Positions 12,901-27,900 of a stretch of 64,000 nt of DNA are shown here, piece by piece; within the stretch, counting starts at the first letter, position 1; each line of letters opens with the position of its first letter. Position numbers and translations under genes: made by a program. This DNA comes from Owenia fusiformis. Lineage: Eukaryota > Annelida > Polychaeta > Sabellida > Oweniidae. The notes beneath the pieces are model-generated. The model did no database searches. It was not told where the DNA came from and was given only the letters and a program-made list of their open reading frames with translations. Location of the stretch: assembly GCA_903813345.2 (NCBI GenBank), contig CAIIXF020000004.1, positions 21,302,477 through 21,366,476 on the forward strand. The letters are read 5' to 3'.

Positions 12901-15900
12901 ATGATTATTGGGCCAGGAAGTTCAAGTTACGATCTCCGCAATGCGGGGTAATCCCTGGATGCCAGTTATGTTATTACTGTGATTTTCTCATCATTCGTTT
13001 CAATGTTTTTCAAATTGGATTCAGATATATTGATCTTGGTAACATGTTGGAAGATAAAGATACCCTATACATTGATCTCCCTGGGATTTTTTCTCAGGTG
13101 GATGAAAAATTCTAATTTTCACAATTCAGACCAAACCAAAATTGGTCAAAATATGCCAATTTTTGATGATTTTTCTCATTTTCAAGTGGGTGCAAATGGA
13201 TTTTCAGGTGGGTGCAAGACTATTTTCAAAACCTCAGGTGGATGCTGCACCTACTTGCTTTAATGCTGGGGAGATCACTGCTGTACAAAAGAGATAATTG
13301 GTGTATCACACTCTTTAAATGAGCATTAATCTTTGAACTCTTTGAGCCAATCAGACTGCCATTGGTGGCCATTACTGATCTGTGAATATAGGAATCTGGG
13401 TATGCCTACACTGTTTAGTTATTGTCTATCAATTTATTGTTTTCAAATCATTTGTTAAATCAATTTCATTTGTTCATCTGTTAAGAAAGGGACATGTTGA
13501 AAGCTAATAAGAGAAATGTAAATAGATCAAAGCAATAACTCAGATGCGAGTAGGTAGTTACCAGTTTTACCACCAGGTGGCTCGTTCGGGTCAGATAGCA
13601 TGGCGGGTATAGTAGAAAGTTCCCTTTAACTTAATCTAGTCTAGTCTATTCATCTAGTCTATTCATTCATTCTTAATCAGAATATGAACTCAATAGTGAA
13701 ATAATGTATTGTTTGATCTTATCTTGTTCTCTTTGCTGATATGTAATTTTGAATTGAAAATGATAAGTCACGTTGTGCATGTATGAAGCCACTTTCCCGC
13801 CAACAGTTTTTAGATCATACTAAATAAGGGACTAAGAGTTAAGAAGAGGGGGGCTAGAGTTGATGTAGAGATGAAGAGTTAGGCAGGGGTAAAGCATGGG
13901 GATGCAGTTGATCAAAAAATGTAACTATGACCATGGTCATGAAAACTATGTGCTCAATTTTATCGGAGATGGGTCAGGATACCCAAGCGCTCAAAAATAA
14001 CATTCCCTTGTTGAACAGTTTGAAACATCACATCTCAGTTTATTCAGTAGCAAAGCATCACCAATATTTGAAAAGAATTGATTGACGTATCACTTCAATA
14101 AATATGATAAAATTCATTGTTGCATTTCTCCTCAAATTTTTCACCTTCCTTTTGAGATATGTTCAGCATGTATACAGCTCATCTTGAAATGTTTCTGAAG
14201 TAAGGTCTATATATTAAGATGCTATTGACCTTACCACTGGAATGATCATAGACATTTTTGGGCAAGCTCAAGTGGTTACTCATTCAAAATATTTCATATT
14301 TATTACAAGCAGTAAAGCGCAGTTTCCTCTTTAAATCTGATGATTTTTGTTGATACAAGATTTGTGATTCTTCATTTCATGTTCTACAACTAACAACTTT
14401 CTATTGAAGGAAAATGGGCAAATATATTTTTATATATTTTTTTTTATAATTTTTTTGTACAGTCAGTTGAAGTGAAAGGTATTATTTTAGGCTGACCCTG
14501 CTAGACTCCTACAGCAAAACCATTTCAGCAAACTTATATTTTCACATCATAAACAAATAACATATGTTTGGAGAATTCTTGTAAAAATAAACATGTATGT
14601 GCAGCATAATGTGCACTACTTTATGTATATTGGAGCAAAAGTCAAAAATAAGTAATGGGTTCTTTTTGAGCTGTCTTAGAGAAAATCTTCAAATTCTCAA
14701 AAGGGTTAAGTGCACTTATCATTGTTCAGAGAATTCTCTCTGGTATAACTAAACAGTATAAACTCCATCAGGTTATTTTAGCCCTATGGCCATACCCTTT
14801 TCACAGAATTTATTTTGGATTTTTGGATAATCCGGTCTTTTTGGAATTTTTGAATAAACACGTCTTTTGGGAAATACTCTATATTTAAGGTATAATAATT
14901 TAAGGTATTATCTAAATGCCTATCTACTTTATTTACATGCATGAAGTGTCTTGTAAATTAGATTTATCTTTTGAATTAAGAGAGTAGTTACTCTAGATAT
15001 TGAAAAGGGTACACTTACAGCAAGTCAGAACTTATCTTGTATAAGTTGTATGAACAAAGAGAGAAGATCATTATAATGTACTACTTACAAGCCTAGGTCA
15101 AGATAAGTGGCCTTCTTTTATAAGAACACAATACTGTGTTAATCAATCAAGGAATCAACCGACCGAACAATCAATCAGTCAGCTAATCAATCAATTAATG
15201 AGCTAATCAATCTAAAGCAATCAATCAGTCAGTGATCACTAAACAAGTTAATCAGTAAGCCATTCAAACAGTCATTAATCAGTTAATTAATCAGTCAATT
15301 AACAGTTGATCCAACCAATCATTAAATTAATTAATAAAAAGTCTTTATATTATTTATATATCAATCATTTGGTATGTTCATTGTGTTGGCAATAAAGCAA
15401 TTTGATATAGTTTCATGGTCAATACAAGCAAATAATCAATCAATCAATCAATCAAACAAACAAACAAACAAACAAACAAACAATCAACTGATCAATTAAA
15501 ACAGCATCAATGTGCAACCTGTCAGTGTCAGTCAAATGTGTTTTTTTGTAATCAATCTATGAGCATGCTCTAAGCAGCAAATACAGTTGATCCTCTGTAT
15601 AAGGGATTCCCATACAACAATTAAGATAATTGCATTATAATAGTATAGATTTGCCAATATATAAGAACAGTAATATTCCGATTTGTATTAAAATGCCATG
15701 AAAATAGACACTCCATTAACATGTACTTAAAGTAATGAAATTGATATGATTAGGGTAACCCTTTAAACAATTGGCATTTTTCTGCATTTCAAAGTTGAAT
15801 TAATGAATTTAATTCAAATTATGTTGTGGCATTTCAAAACTTTGTCCCAAGTTTTAGATTAGTGTTAAAACTTCTTTTTTAGACTGAGCAAACATTACAG

Positions 15901-18900
15901 AATCACATGTTCATACTTGAACTCTAATTTATTGAATTGTAAAAACTTGTGAAATTCTTGGCAACAACGAGATTTAAAAGATTAACTTTCATCAGGTCAA
16001 TGTGATATTAGAATGTGTTAATTACAGTTAACACATAAAGAAAGATAAAGATAGTTAAAGATAATAGTGTGAGAATATATATATATACACAGGAACCTGT
16101 GATCAAACACCTGTTAAAAGTGCTGCTGGATTACACTCTAAAAATCGTGAAGACCCCTTATACAAGTCAGTTCAAATATTCATGTGATAATGATTACAAA
16201 AGGAGATTTTTGTAGAAATATATTTCAGAGAAAGTATGCTTGATTATTAGCAATTTAGGGAGGTATTTGCTGAAAAAAGTATTTATCAGACAGAAGTATT
16301 CACTAGAGAAGTGTTCACGGGAAAAGTGTTCACTGGAGAATGGTGCTCATGAGAAAATAAGAATGAAAGTGAATAATTCACAAGAGAGAAATTCCAGAGA
16401 GATTCACTGTTCACTCCTACATGTTGCACTGTATCTCAGCTTTCATTGGTTCAGTGTGCTAGAAAGTGGAAAATCATTTAATTCAATCATAGCTGACTCA
16501 GAGTTCTAGATGTAGCAGTTAATTATGAATATGTAGGAATCAGATATAACCATTTACAGGAAGGAGTGAAACTTAGTGGAGCTACTAGGAGGAAGTGGAG
16601 TTACTAGGAAGTGGAGTTATTAGAAAGTGGAGCTACCAGGAGGAATTTGATAAATATATAGTTGATACTATTTTGGAATATAGAACATGGATGTATACTT
16701 GGATTAGTCTCATAAAAATTGACTTATTTGGTGAATGCCATTGAATCACTTTATAAATTGGAACTTTGAGGATTTACGACTTGGGATTTATGACTGTACT
16801 GTAAATATCTTCTCATCTGAAATCTGGTTGAGGAAGAATCATCCATGTCTGTATTGATACTGATTCTTCTAGGATACCCTGAGCCATCAGTCAGTAATAC
16901 TACCCTCTAACTGACTACGATTGATCATATATTTTGGCTTCCAACCAATCAGTAAGCACTGAACCACTCTAATATATTTATATATGGGAATTATCTCTAT
17001 TGTCTCTATTGGATGACATGCTCTTATTGGCTCTGAGATTTTAGATGTTCATCTGTGATAGAAAGAGTATGTGGCTGTCAGTTACTCTTTTAAAGGGTAG
17101 ACACACTTACTGGGAATGCAAACCCTGAAATGGTTATGTAAAATCAGTATATTTAAGCCATCTTCTACTGATATAATACACCCTCATGTATTCTACATTC
17201 CAAGCTTGGAAGGTCTAAATATACAAGGGCATTCAATAAATTTCAACACAAATGTTTTCATTTTTTCATGTTTTTTAAAGAATCAGCATGGCATTTTCTA
17301 AGATTGAGAGTAATAGTATACATTTAATGAAATAACTGGTCAAATGTTATATATAAAGTAAATTGCCATTAATCTCATATAATGTCATCCTTGATTCCTT
17401 TATATACATGAAAATAATAGCAATTGTATAAGTATTTATTGAGTGATCCTCGTACAGCAGGATTCACTTGTCTGTACAGTGAGAGTGATATAAGTAACAG
17501 TTTGTAATATACAGTATTACATTTCTTGGGTGGGAAACTTCTAAAATGATTCAGTTCTCAGAAAATACCAGAGAGGCTTGTGGCTCATTATGATAGAAAG
17601 ATTAGTGAAGGATTTTTAAATTGTGAAATGTCATCTTTTCAAAAGAGTGAATTTATAAATGAAAAGTTGGATTTATAAAGAAACATTTGCCAAGGAATGG
17701 TTAGATTTTACAAAGTAACCTTTACATTTATCAAGGATTATTTCAAAGGAATGGTTAGATGTATTAAGGATTGCATTAATAAAAAGTTGGATTTACTAAA
17801 GGCTCTAGTATGTAGTTGGTTGGATTTGCAAAGAAATCGTCGGATTTGCATAGAAATGGTCAGATTTGTGAAGAAATGGCTAGAATTGTTAGATTTACCA
17901 AGGAATTCATGTAGTTGAATTTGCGAAGAAATAGATGGATATACTGTAAGGCAATGGAAAATTTACATAGTTCCGTTTACAAAAAATGGTTGAAGTTAAG
18001 AATGCATCTTGACCTTTCTTGCACCTGTAATAAACATCATTGCTGAAACTATTATTAAACCATTACATCAGAGCTAGGGAAGTCTTGATAACAATCAGAT
18101 ATGAAATAGATTTCTGACAATTGTGCATATCAGTTTTTAGCAAATTATGAATTTTAGTGCGGGGGGGGGGGGGTCAGATGCATAACATGGTTGGCTGAGG
18201 TTCTCATTTGGCATCATTCGAGTGGTTTCACACAATGGGCTTAATAGCTAAGCATAACAGATTTGCTTAAGAAAGTAAGTGGGAAAAGAAAGTTTTATTT
18301 GCTGTGGGGAGGGGTTAACTTTCAATGCAATAATCTTTCAAGTTTGTCAATATTTTTGGTTTTACCTGATTTGATTTTAGCAACAACCCTACACTGTACT
18401 CAGATATTGTTGTTTATAGATGTTAGGCAGGTAGACATGATGGTAATCTAAACATAGTTCTGAGCATTTTTCCGAGATATATACAGATTCAAGAATTTGC
18501 TTGAATCGTTAATGATTGTTGTAGACCTCTTAAACTTGGTTTTGCATGGGTGGACGAATTGTCTGTTTTTAACAATTTTGTATCTGACTTTTAGGGGTCG
18601 GGGTTCATTGTGCCATATTTCCATAGACTCACACTTTTTCCCACACCTCTTTTAGGCATTTTTCTGAATCATAGCCTCAAAGCCCTGGATTTATAACTCC
18701 ATGTTTCTATCAAATACCAATTACACACTCCGTCTGCAGAACAACAATAACCCAGATGCATTATGGGATCCATTGAGACCATTTAACCCATATCATAGCC
18801 AATAAGTAATGTAGTATCAGGGTTGATTGAAAAAGCAAGAACCAAAATTAGTCAGTAGTAGACATATCTCCTTATAGATATAGAAATGCAAGTTTAAAAG

Positions 18901-21900
18901 AGAATGGGCATGGAGAAAGTCGGGCCCTTGGATTCCATACTATCTCTATTAACCTACAAGATATGACCTTGAACATCATAATATAGATGAGGTTCTACAA
19001 GCAGATTCAAGTGGGAGATTCACACATGCTAGGAATGTACATCTGCTCATGCTTTTTGTTGTCATTTTCCCTTTAAAGGGTTCCGATTAGCATCCCGTAT
19101 AAAAACAATATGGCGGCTCCAGGCGAATCAACTGGATCAGTCCATTTTTAAGAAATAAGGGGAGTTCTGTAAAATCCAGTTTATTGAAATTGTCTTTGAG
19201 ATAAAATAATCTGTTTATAATGATTTTGAAAACGTTATCCAAAGAGTGATTGCGTTCAAAGAATACATGTACAACAGCCAATATAAATCCTTGTATTAGA
19301 ACTGCTTCGTTTCATTTGTAGGATATTTCATATGCCAAGCTCTGTGCTATTACGTTATGGGGAAATTTAGATGCCAATTTTTCCTTATTATACACAAATA
19401 GAAGATCCTGAAACTTCACCCATAAATGTGGAATTGATTTGTCAAAATAAAAATCACCCTTTTATAAATGTGTGACGATCTATAATATACTTATGCTATA
19501 TAACAGTTAGAGGTGTTGACACAACGACCTCGAACCTGTGAACCCTTGAGTATTATTCCGGGATCAGGCCTTTTATACTAAACGGTGAGCAACACCAGAA
19601 ACGAGCGTTCGATTTGCTAAACGATATGCGTCACCCTTTAAGCTGAATGTACTTTCTGTTTTGCTGGTATTTCTTTCCAATTTAGAGTTTTTACTTCATG
19701 AGTTCACTGTTCAGATTTTGGAGTTTGGTATCTGTAACAGTTTGCAATAACTTACAAGGTGATGACATTTTGTCATGTTAATGCCTTGTTTGATTTTGAG
19801 TTTCAAATAGTGACCCTAAAGTGGTTCTCCCTTGAAGGGCACCATCATGTCACTTATAAGAGCTTTTTATTTTATTATATGGTTTGTAAGCTCATAAAAT
19901 CACTTAACATTGAAAGAGCTAAATATCAAAAGATGAAATAGAAAGATGAGGACGGTTTTCCAGCATTTCATTCTTTACTTGTCTCATTCTATTCTTTTTC
20001 AATTTTAAGCATGTTTTCTATGACCTTGACCTTATATTACACGGACGGAACTAATTAGTAGATATCAATTGAATTTATAATATATTCCCTACAAGTTTCA
20101 CACTCATGTCAAGAATTGCTGTTTGATAGACACTTCTATTAAAACATTGATCCACTGCTTGTTTTCCGTAAGGTACACATCCATAAAATCTATATTCAGA
20201 TATTTCAGATTTTGTGCGATTTCTTCCTTAAATTTGAATGACGTGCCTGATTTTTTGGCAGTTCTTTACAAAATGGAGTGTGAACTAAATGCCTTGCTGA
20301 ATCATTCCTTGTTTTTTCCTCTGTTTTTACTAGATTTTCTCTTTTAAAAGATTACCACCATGAATTTTCTTACTGGGTGAAATCAATATATTTTTCTAGT
20401 TTCTTGTTTTAGATGTAAAAATAGATAATTGCCTGTGGTATTTATGTACTACCTATTAGAAAAATCATGTATATTATTATTTAGTTGTCATAGATTCGGA
20501 TATTTCATCAAGTTGATATGAAATACAGCTGTATTAAAATCACCTTCATCTTGAGCATTTTGAAATACGATGGGTTACCCCTTAATTTAATTTTTACCCA
20601 ACCGCTAAAAATGATCATCATGTCTGACTTCTCTTTTATTGGATTTTGAGTCACTGATGGTCTTCATATTTTTACTTGACTGACTGATAGACATCAAGTT
20701 TCATCAGCGTTCGTGATCATTTTTTTTTATTTATTCATCAAAATTATATATTTATAAAGATCACCAAATAAATATGGCAAATCTGAACTACTATATATAT
20801 GTTTTTTTTAATTTTAAAATTTTTACTTTTGAAATAGAAGGATCGGATATGTGGTTAAAAGAGCAAATATCTTTGAGGATGTTATTGATTATTATACATA
20901 ATAGAATAATAGAAAAATATACTTTCAAGGCATTAGGCACCTCCAGCTATATCATGAATATAATAAACTTATATTTTTTAGTAAACTGTAATTCTAGAGA
21001 TTGATTAAACCTTTGGGCATTAAGTAATAGAAAGAAAGAGTATATCATACAGGCTGGTAGAGTGGTTCATATCTAAACTTAGTAGTACTATTAAGTCGCA
21101 ATTGATCATTATTATTTCATGAGCCATTTAGATTTCCAAATGTTAAGGTTGTTTCAAGAATGCAGATATGTTCTTTATTTAGGTTATGCTGATTTGTAGC
21201 TGAGATAAAATCAGTCATTACAATCAAAAAAGAGAAAAAATGGGAATAAGTGAAATGTTAAAGTCAGCATTTACGTCAATTATGTTATAGTCTCCAATCT
21301 GTAACAAATTTCAGTCCTGACATTTTGCATAAATGCCTTAATTGTTATCGTATTGAAATATTTCTAAGGCTTGATGATTTTACATAATGTTAAAACTTAA
21401 TTGATTGATTCATTGATTGAAATGTGCCAATTTAGAAAATAGGTCTTGGAGAAATGGCCCAATTTTTCAAAAAGTAAGCATAACTTTTCAGAAATAGTCC
21501 CAAAGTAAAGTGAAATAACAAAATGAATGCAAAAATATGTTCGTGTTTATTTAAGGTCTAATTTAGATTCAAGAATGTAGAATTGTTTTAAATAAGTCAT
21601 GCTGAAGAATTAATTAATCATTCAACTAGGGGTCAAATATCAGCACAAGTCTTAACATGAAATAAATAACAGTAATTGCCTCTCCCGAGCAGTGTTTTCG
21701 AGTCAATTAAGTACAGTTAAATGTTATAGTATCAAATAGAAATCTATTTTGCCAAGGAACAAATCTAGTTTCACCTTGATTCATTTATCATATGAAAAAT
21801 CTTATGGTTGTCATTTCAGATACTCAAAATTGAGTAGGTAAGAGTAGACTCAACAATGAACTCAACATTTTATATTGAAACTTGAGTATATAGAAATACC

Positions 21901-24900
21901 AAAACATTCCCCCCCCCTCCCTCTCATTCCCTACTAGCAAGCTTACTAAGAACGGTTAAAGGACCTTTGTGGTCTAGGAAGTCAGAAAACAAAGTTAAAC
22001 AATTCACTTGTAGGTATTTTATCCTGTAACAAGACAGCATAATTGGCACAATTATTCCCATATTAGGATTCTCGTATTTTCTCAGTGAGAATAACAAGCA
22101 AAATAACCTCATTATGGGAACAAGATGTTCTTGCCAATGTTTGAGGTTTAAAATGATGGCATATTTTCTTACTGATACTGAGTGATGTCATGTTTTGTCT
22201 AATAGAATGTCTTGTTTTTGGGACATTGACCTAGACATTGATCATATCTGGGTTTTCAGTATTAGAGGGGGAGTCTATTGATTTGGTGTCTATTTAGATA
22301 AAGGTGCAAAGAGATGAAGTCTGTTCTGATTGGGTCTATTGAGATATATGTGTTCATTAGGGATAAGGTCTTTTGAGATATATGGTCTATTCAAACAGGG
22401 TCTTTTGAGATATAATGGTCTTAGGGGCGGGGTCAAAATATCGATGTTCATATGGAGACGAAAGTACTTTCGCGAGGGGGGAGGGGGTTTTTGGGCACTT
22501 TCGTTGACCAAAAAAACATTGATAATTCGGATCTGATATACAAAAAATAATTGGGACTTACCCACTTTTTCTGGCGCTATGTTCTGATAAAAAGGCTTGT
22601 TTTCAATAGTTCGTGAGCTTTTTTGTGTGATAGGTCCAAAATATCGGTAGATAAAGACGATAATTCGATCATTTTTCAAATAAATTCCGTACTTTTCCCT
22701 CCTCCTTTTGAAGAGTTCAATGCAGTTAAATTGCGAACGTGTGTTAATTCACCGTAATAATAACCCGGCAAATAGGATACGATTATGCCTCTCATTTGAC
22801 AGTCACTGAAAATCAATGTTTTTTTGAAGTGACCTAAGCTTTCGTCTAGAGGGGGGGGGGGGTGGGGGGGTTGTTGTCCAAACGAAATTACTTTCGTCTC
22901 CATATGAACATTGATATTTTGACCCCGCCCCTTAGGATAAGGTCTTATGAGATATATGGTCTATTCAAACAGGGTCTTTTGAGATATAATGGTCTTGGGA
23001 TAGGTTATTTTGTAATATAAGTTGATATAGGTTCTTTTGAGATATAGGGTCGGTTAGGATAAGTTCTATTCAGATGGAGTCTATTGAGATAAAATACCTG
23101 TTGATGGTATTAATTACAGAGATAAACTACACCATATCAAGGAAACATATACTCTTGAATGCATAACAAAAAATCTCTGAACTTGAAGTGACAGTCTAAT
23201 GCACAGGCCATCTACATGTTCTTATTCACAGCATTTTCTGTGAGACTGTGCAGTAGACTGTAATTATTCTCTATTATAACAGGTAGACTGTGTTGAATCA
23301 AAGTGATATGAAAGTGAAGGAATAAATTAACATTGGCCAGAAACAGGATGTATGATTATATCAATGACAGAATGAGCAATGATTATACTAATCAATACCA
23401 GGTCTTGTATGATTATATCAATGACAGAATGAGCAATGATTATACTAATCAATACCAGGTCTCAACAGTTAATGGTGACCATATGAACTCTATTAACAAT
23501 TATATTGATTCAACTGAGATGTTGCACATTTACATGTTTTTAAGCCATCTTATCTGGAAGGAAATTGTTGAAGGGAATAATGATAACATTAGTGGAGTTT
23601 GAACTTTTGTTAGATTCAACTTCATTGCAGGTTTGGAACAATTTGAGACTTCGCTGAAGTTTTGAAATATGTGAAATCACTTGAAGAAATCTTAGGTATT
23701 CAAAAAAGGATTCATTGTCTGTCAGTGAGGCATAAGTTACATTGATTACATTGAATTGTTAGGATTAACAAAGGTCCACATTTTTAGGAATAATTTTATC
23801 CTTAAGCGAAATATTGGAATAAAAGAAATAAGTATTTATGATTTCAGATCAGATTAGTATTGATGATAGCTAGGACAGTGGTGAATCATCGATATGATCT
23901 AAAAATACAATGTATATACAGTACTTGTTATTATTGGATTTCTTTGGTGTAATGTGAAAGCTGAACCAAAACATGTGCAGGCACGTATTGAATAAAACCA
24001 ATTGATTGCTTGGTATTAAAATATCAAATATAGAAGAGTTATCATAACAAAAACTGCAAGTGACATTTGTGATGATAATAACAATATCCAGGATTTGGTA
24101 TTAACAGATTTTTAAGACAAATGTAAGGTATACTGCTCCAGATCTTGAACAGGAAAAAGTTAGCATAATGTCCTTCTTTAACGTATACTTTCTGACAAAG
24201 ATTAGTGCAATTTTGACTAGCTTTCCAATGGTACAATTGATTTTGATATTTCATTAATTGTTTTCTTCGGCTGGTGTAGGGAAATCTAACCCATCACTTC
24301 TGTCTCATGAAAAATTTTGTATTTGGGTTTCTACACACAACAAGTGCACTTCCGGAAAGCAGATGAAGCCTCAAAGCGCGGTAACAACTACACCCCCAAT
24401 CCGTACTCTAAAATCATGGTACCAAACAGTACATTAAGAGTATGGTACAATTTGAGTATGGCACCGCAATCAATGGCACAGTATGGTACCATATTTCACG
24501 GTACCATACAGTACCATAACCAAAGCGATACTGTATAATACCATAACCGAAATGGTACTGTACAATACCATAATCAAAATGGTACTGTACAATACCATAA
24601 CCAAAACAGTACTGTACAATACCATAACCAAAACGGTACTGTACAATACCATAACCAAAACGGTACTGAACAATACCATAACCAAAATGGTACTATACAA
24701 TACCATAACTAAAATGGTACTGTACAATACCATAACCAAAATGGTACTATACAATACCATAACCAAAATGGTACTGTACAATACCATAACCAAAATGGTA
24801 CCGTACAATACCATAACCAAAACGGTACCGTACAGTACCATAACCAAAATGGTACTGTACAATACCATAATCAAAATGGTACTGTACAATATCATAACCA

Positions 24901-27900
24901 AAACAGTACCGTACAGTACCATAACCAAAACGGTACTATACAATACCATAACCAAAATGGTACTGTACAATACTATAACCAAAACGGTACCGTACAGTAC
25001 CATAACCAAAACGGTACTGTACAATACCATAACCATAATGGTACTGTACAATACCATAACCAATATGGTACTGTACAATACTGTTGCAGATTGGCTGTGT
25101 ACCCTTTCCAATAAGTTTGATTTTGGCTCTTTAAAAGAGAGCTCCATCTGTTTTACTCGACTCTGACATTTAGTTTAGATAGATCAGAACATAGGGTGCT
25201 GGGAGAATAGTGTTTTAATTAACTGTGACCTTTGCAAGTGTTGAGAGACTTGAAAGTTAATAATAAATAGAGAAGCATAACAAATACCTGTTGAAATGTC
25301 AACATCAGAGACAGTGGCTGAATGATACACACTTACGATATAGCATGTGATCCGTTAATTCAAAATTATAATGGAATGAAATGTTAAGATTTTTGAGGAT
25401 TGTTTCTACTTAGTGACTGGTAATACGAAATTCAAAGTGTTATAATATCAAACCAATATATTCAAGACAAAGAGGAATTTGAATGATTATTATAGCATAA
25501 CACTGATACTATAACTCAAAGTATTAAACTACTTCAAACTTAACTTTATAAAGAGAGGGAATGGTCACAAAAATGTAAAGGATTAAAAAAGAATTGCATT
25601 TAAATTAACTGTGTAATGATTAAAATTTACTATGACATTTACAAGGAGCTATTAATAACATATGAATCATATCCATAAACAATCCAAACAATACAAGTAA
25701 TATATATCGGATATACATTAAGTCAAGAGGATATCCAATATGTTTAGATAGTGCAACCCTGGGGTTCAGATGATAACATAAGAATTCAACACTCTTAAGA
25801 TCTGTTGACTAGCTGACCAATCAGCTGTGATCTGTTGGCTGACAGTACAGTGATTGACCAATCAGATGTGTAGGTTTTTTTGTGATACATAAGGCTTCTG
25901 ATTAGAAAGGCTTCATAGTTCAATGCAAGGATTATTTCTTATTTTAAGAGTCTAGATGAAGCTCCTGTGTGAGACTATTTGAAAAGGGTAATTGTAAGAG
26001 ATAGTATATGTACTACTACAGTATTACAGCAGACAATAATCTATTTGTGTTATAGGTGGATGATACGAGTTTGAAACTATGTGAATAACATCATATTTGG
26101 AAGATATCCAGATCAAAGGCAAAAACATTGGATATAACTGTTCTCTTGTTTTATAAGTATATGTCAAACATTGTCCTTGTGGCGGTTAGAAATGCATACA
26201 AACATGAACTGGGCTGTTGGATAGATAACAAATATCATAAACGATTGTATGTGAATATCTGTAGACACTACACGTTGGGAGCAATACTTTGGAAATATAT
26301 TGATACATCATGCTCAAATCAAACCAGACTCTTTCATCAATGGAGAAAGCATGCTCAAAACTGTGTTTGAAAAGACAGTAATATATATGCTAATAAGATA
26401 ATATGGACTGTTTACTTAACATATACATGAAGTAAACGTACAGTACAGGAAAAAAGGAGCTAAAATAATTTGGATTATTAAGTGAACGTAGATAAATAAT
26501 TGGATTATGAAATCAGGAACAGTATAATAATTGGATTATAAGATATGATAATAGACATGCCTGGTGAAATGATGCATGGATCGGGAACTATGACCAGACT
26601 GAAGCCTCTCAAACCATGTGTTTGGTGGTATACCCCCTCAGTAAGTATTTCTGTGAAAAACCCCTATTAAAACCTATTGGCATCATACACTATGACCAGG
26701 CTGAAGCCTTTCAAGCCATGTGTTTGGTGGTATACCCCCTCAGTAAGTATTTCTGTGAAACACCCATGTTAAAACCAATTGACATCATACACTATGACCA
26801 GGCTGAGCCTCTCAAGCCATGTGTTTGGTGGTATACCCCCTCAGTAAGTATTTCTGTGAAACACCTCTGTTAAAGCCTATTGGCATCATACACTTTGTTT
26901 TGGAGTCCCCTCTACAAGACATGATTTCATTATCACAATTTCAATTATAGACATAGATATCTTTAGATAACTGTTATTTTGCGAAATCATGTTCATTACT
27001 AAATCACAGTAAATGTAAAATGATGAAAAGAGGATGTTGGTTAGACTGTATCATAGGTTGTGCCAGTATTGCAAATAAACAGAGAAATATAAGAGGGGTG
27101 TGGGATATCAAAATGCCTTTTATGTTATATAGTAAAACCTTTATAAGTGGACCACAAGAAAGTTTTCTACTTAATAAGGTGTACTACTTGGAGAGTGTCA
27201 TCAACTAAGTCATTGGTTCACATGATTTGTAAAAACTGTTCTACTCACAAGGTGTACTACTTACAGATATGTTCCACATCTTGACAGTTGTTATATCACC
27301 ACCAAAAGTGGTGACCTATTGTTAGTCTCCAACGCTTTTGTAGACAGTGTGTGGCATTGGAATTCAGTGTCTGTAACAAATGGCAGGTGGTGATATTTTG
27401 CATGTTGTATCAATGTCAAACATGATGGCTATCTGGTGCCAAGCTAATGTTACAGATCTATGAGACACTATACACTATATCAGCAAACTGTAATATATAA
27501 CGCTTAAATTTAAAGGGTAATGTAGTGCCATCCTTATTTAAAGGTTTGTGTTACAAATCTGAGAAATAACACATCACCTATGAAAATGATATCCTAATGT
27601 AGCGCCATCTTTATTTTCAGGTCAATGACACAGATCTAAGAGAAGCTACACACGAACAGGCGGCAACAACATTAAAAAATGCCGGAGACACAGTTGAGAT
27701 TGTGGCCCAGTATAAGCCGGAGGAATACAACAGGTTCGAGGCGAAGATTTACGATCTTCGGGAACAGATGATGAACACTTCGACAGGGAGTCTGCGAACC
27801 ACCACAAAGAAAACTCTATATGTCAGGTATGTGTCTGCATGAACAACCCCAAATGTTTTACCCATGACAAGAAAATCATTTGAATTGTAAATAACAAACA

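Larger units (their letters stand above)
11603..27620. other. 16-kb intron inside PDZ3
   Basis: No exon was recognised. The intron is a mosaic of repeats. Listed separately are 13549-13632, 15138-15486, 22424-22931, 23349-23462, 24503-25083 and 26589-26895. Degenerate short-period repeats also occur at about 16280-16400 (TTCACTAGAGAAGTGTTCAC), 16560-16640 (AAGTGGAGTTACTAGG) and 17640-17940 (AATGGTTAGATTT). A run of 13 G is at 18161-18173. Copies of the AACAAATGG repeat are near 19709, 21285 and 27290. Open frames elsewhere lack domains or splice context. Confidence 0.6.

Noticed and set aside
24470-25166. Open frames of 225 and 227 codons on opposite strands
   Set aside because: Both are produced by the 27-bp tandem repeat; the repetitive products (VLYNTITKM-like) have no start context or splice support.
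26616-26873. 85-codon frame with repeated [13 protein letters not shown]
   Set aside because: It comes from the 102-bp tandem triplication whose period is a multiple of three.
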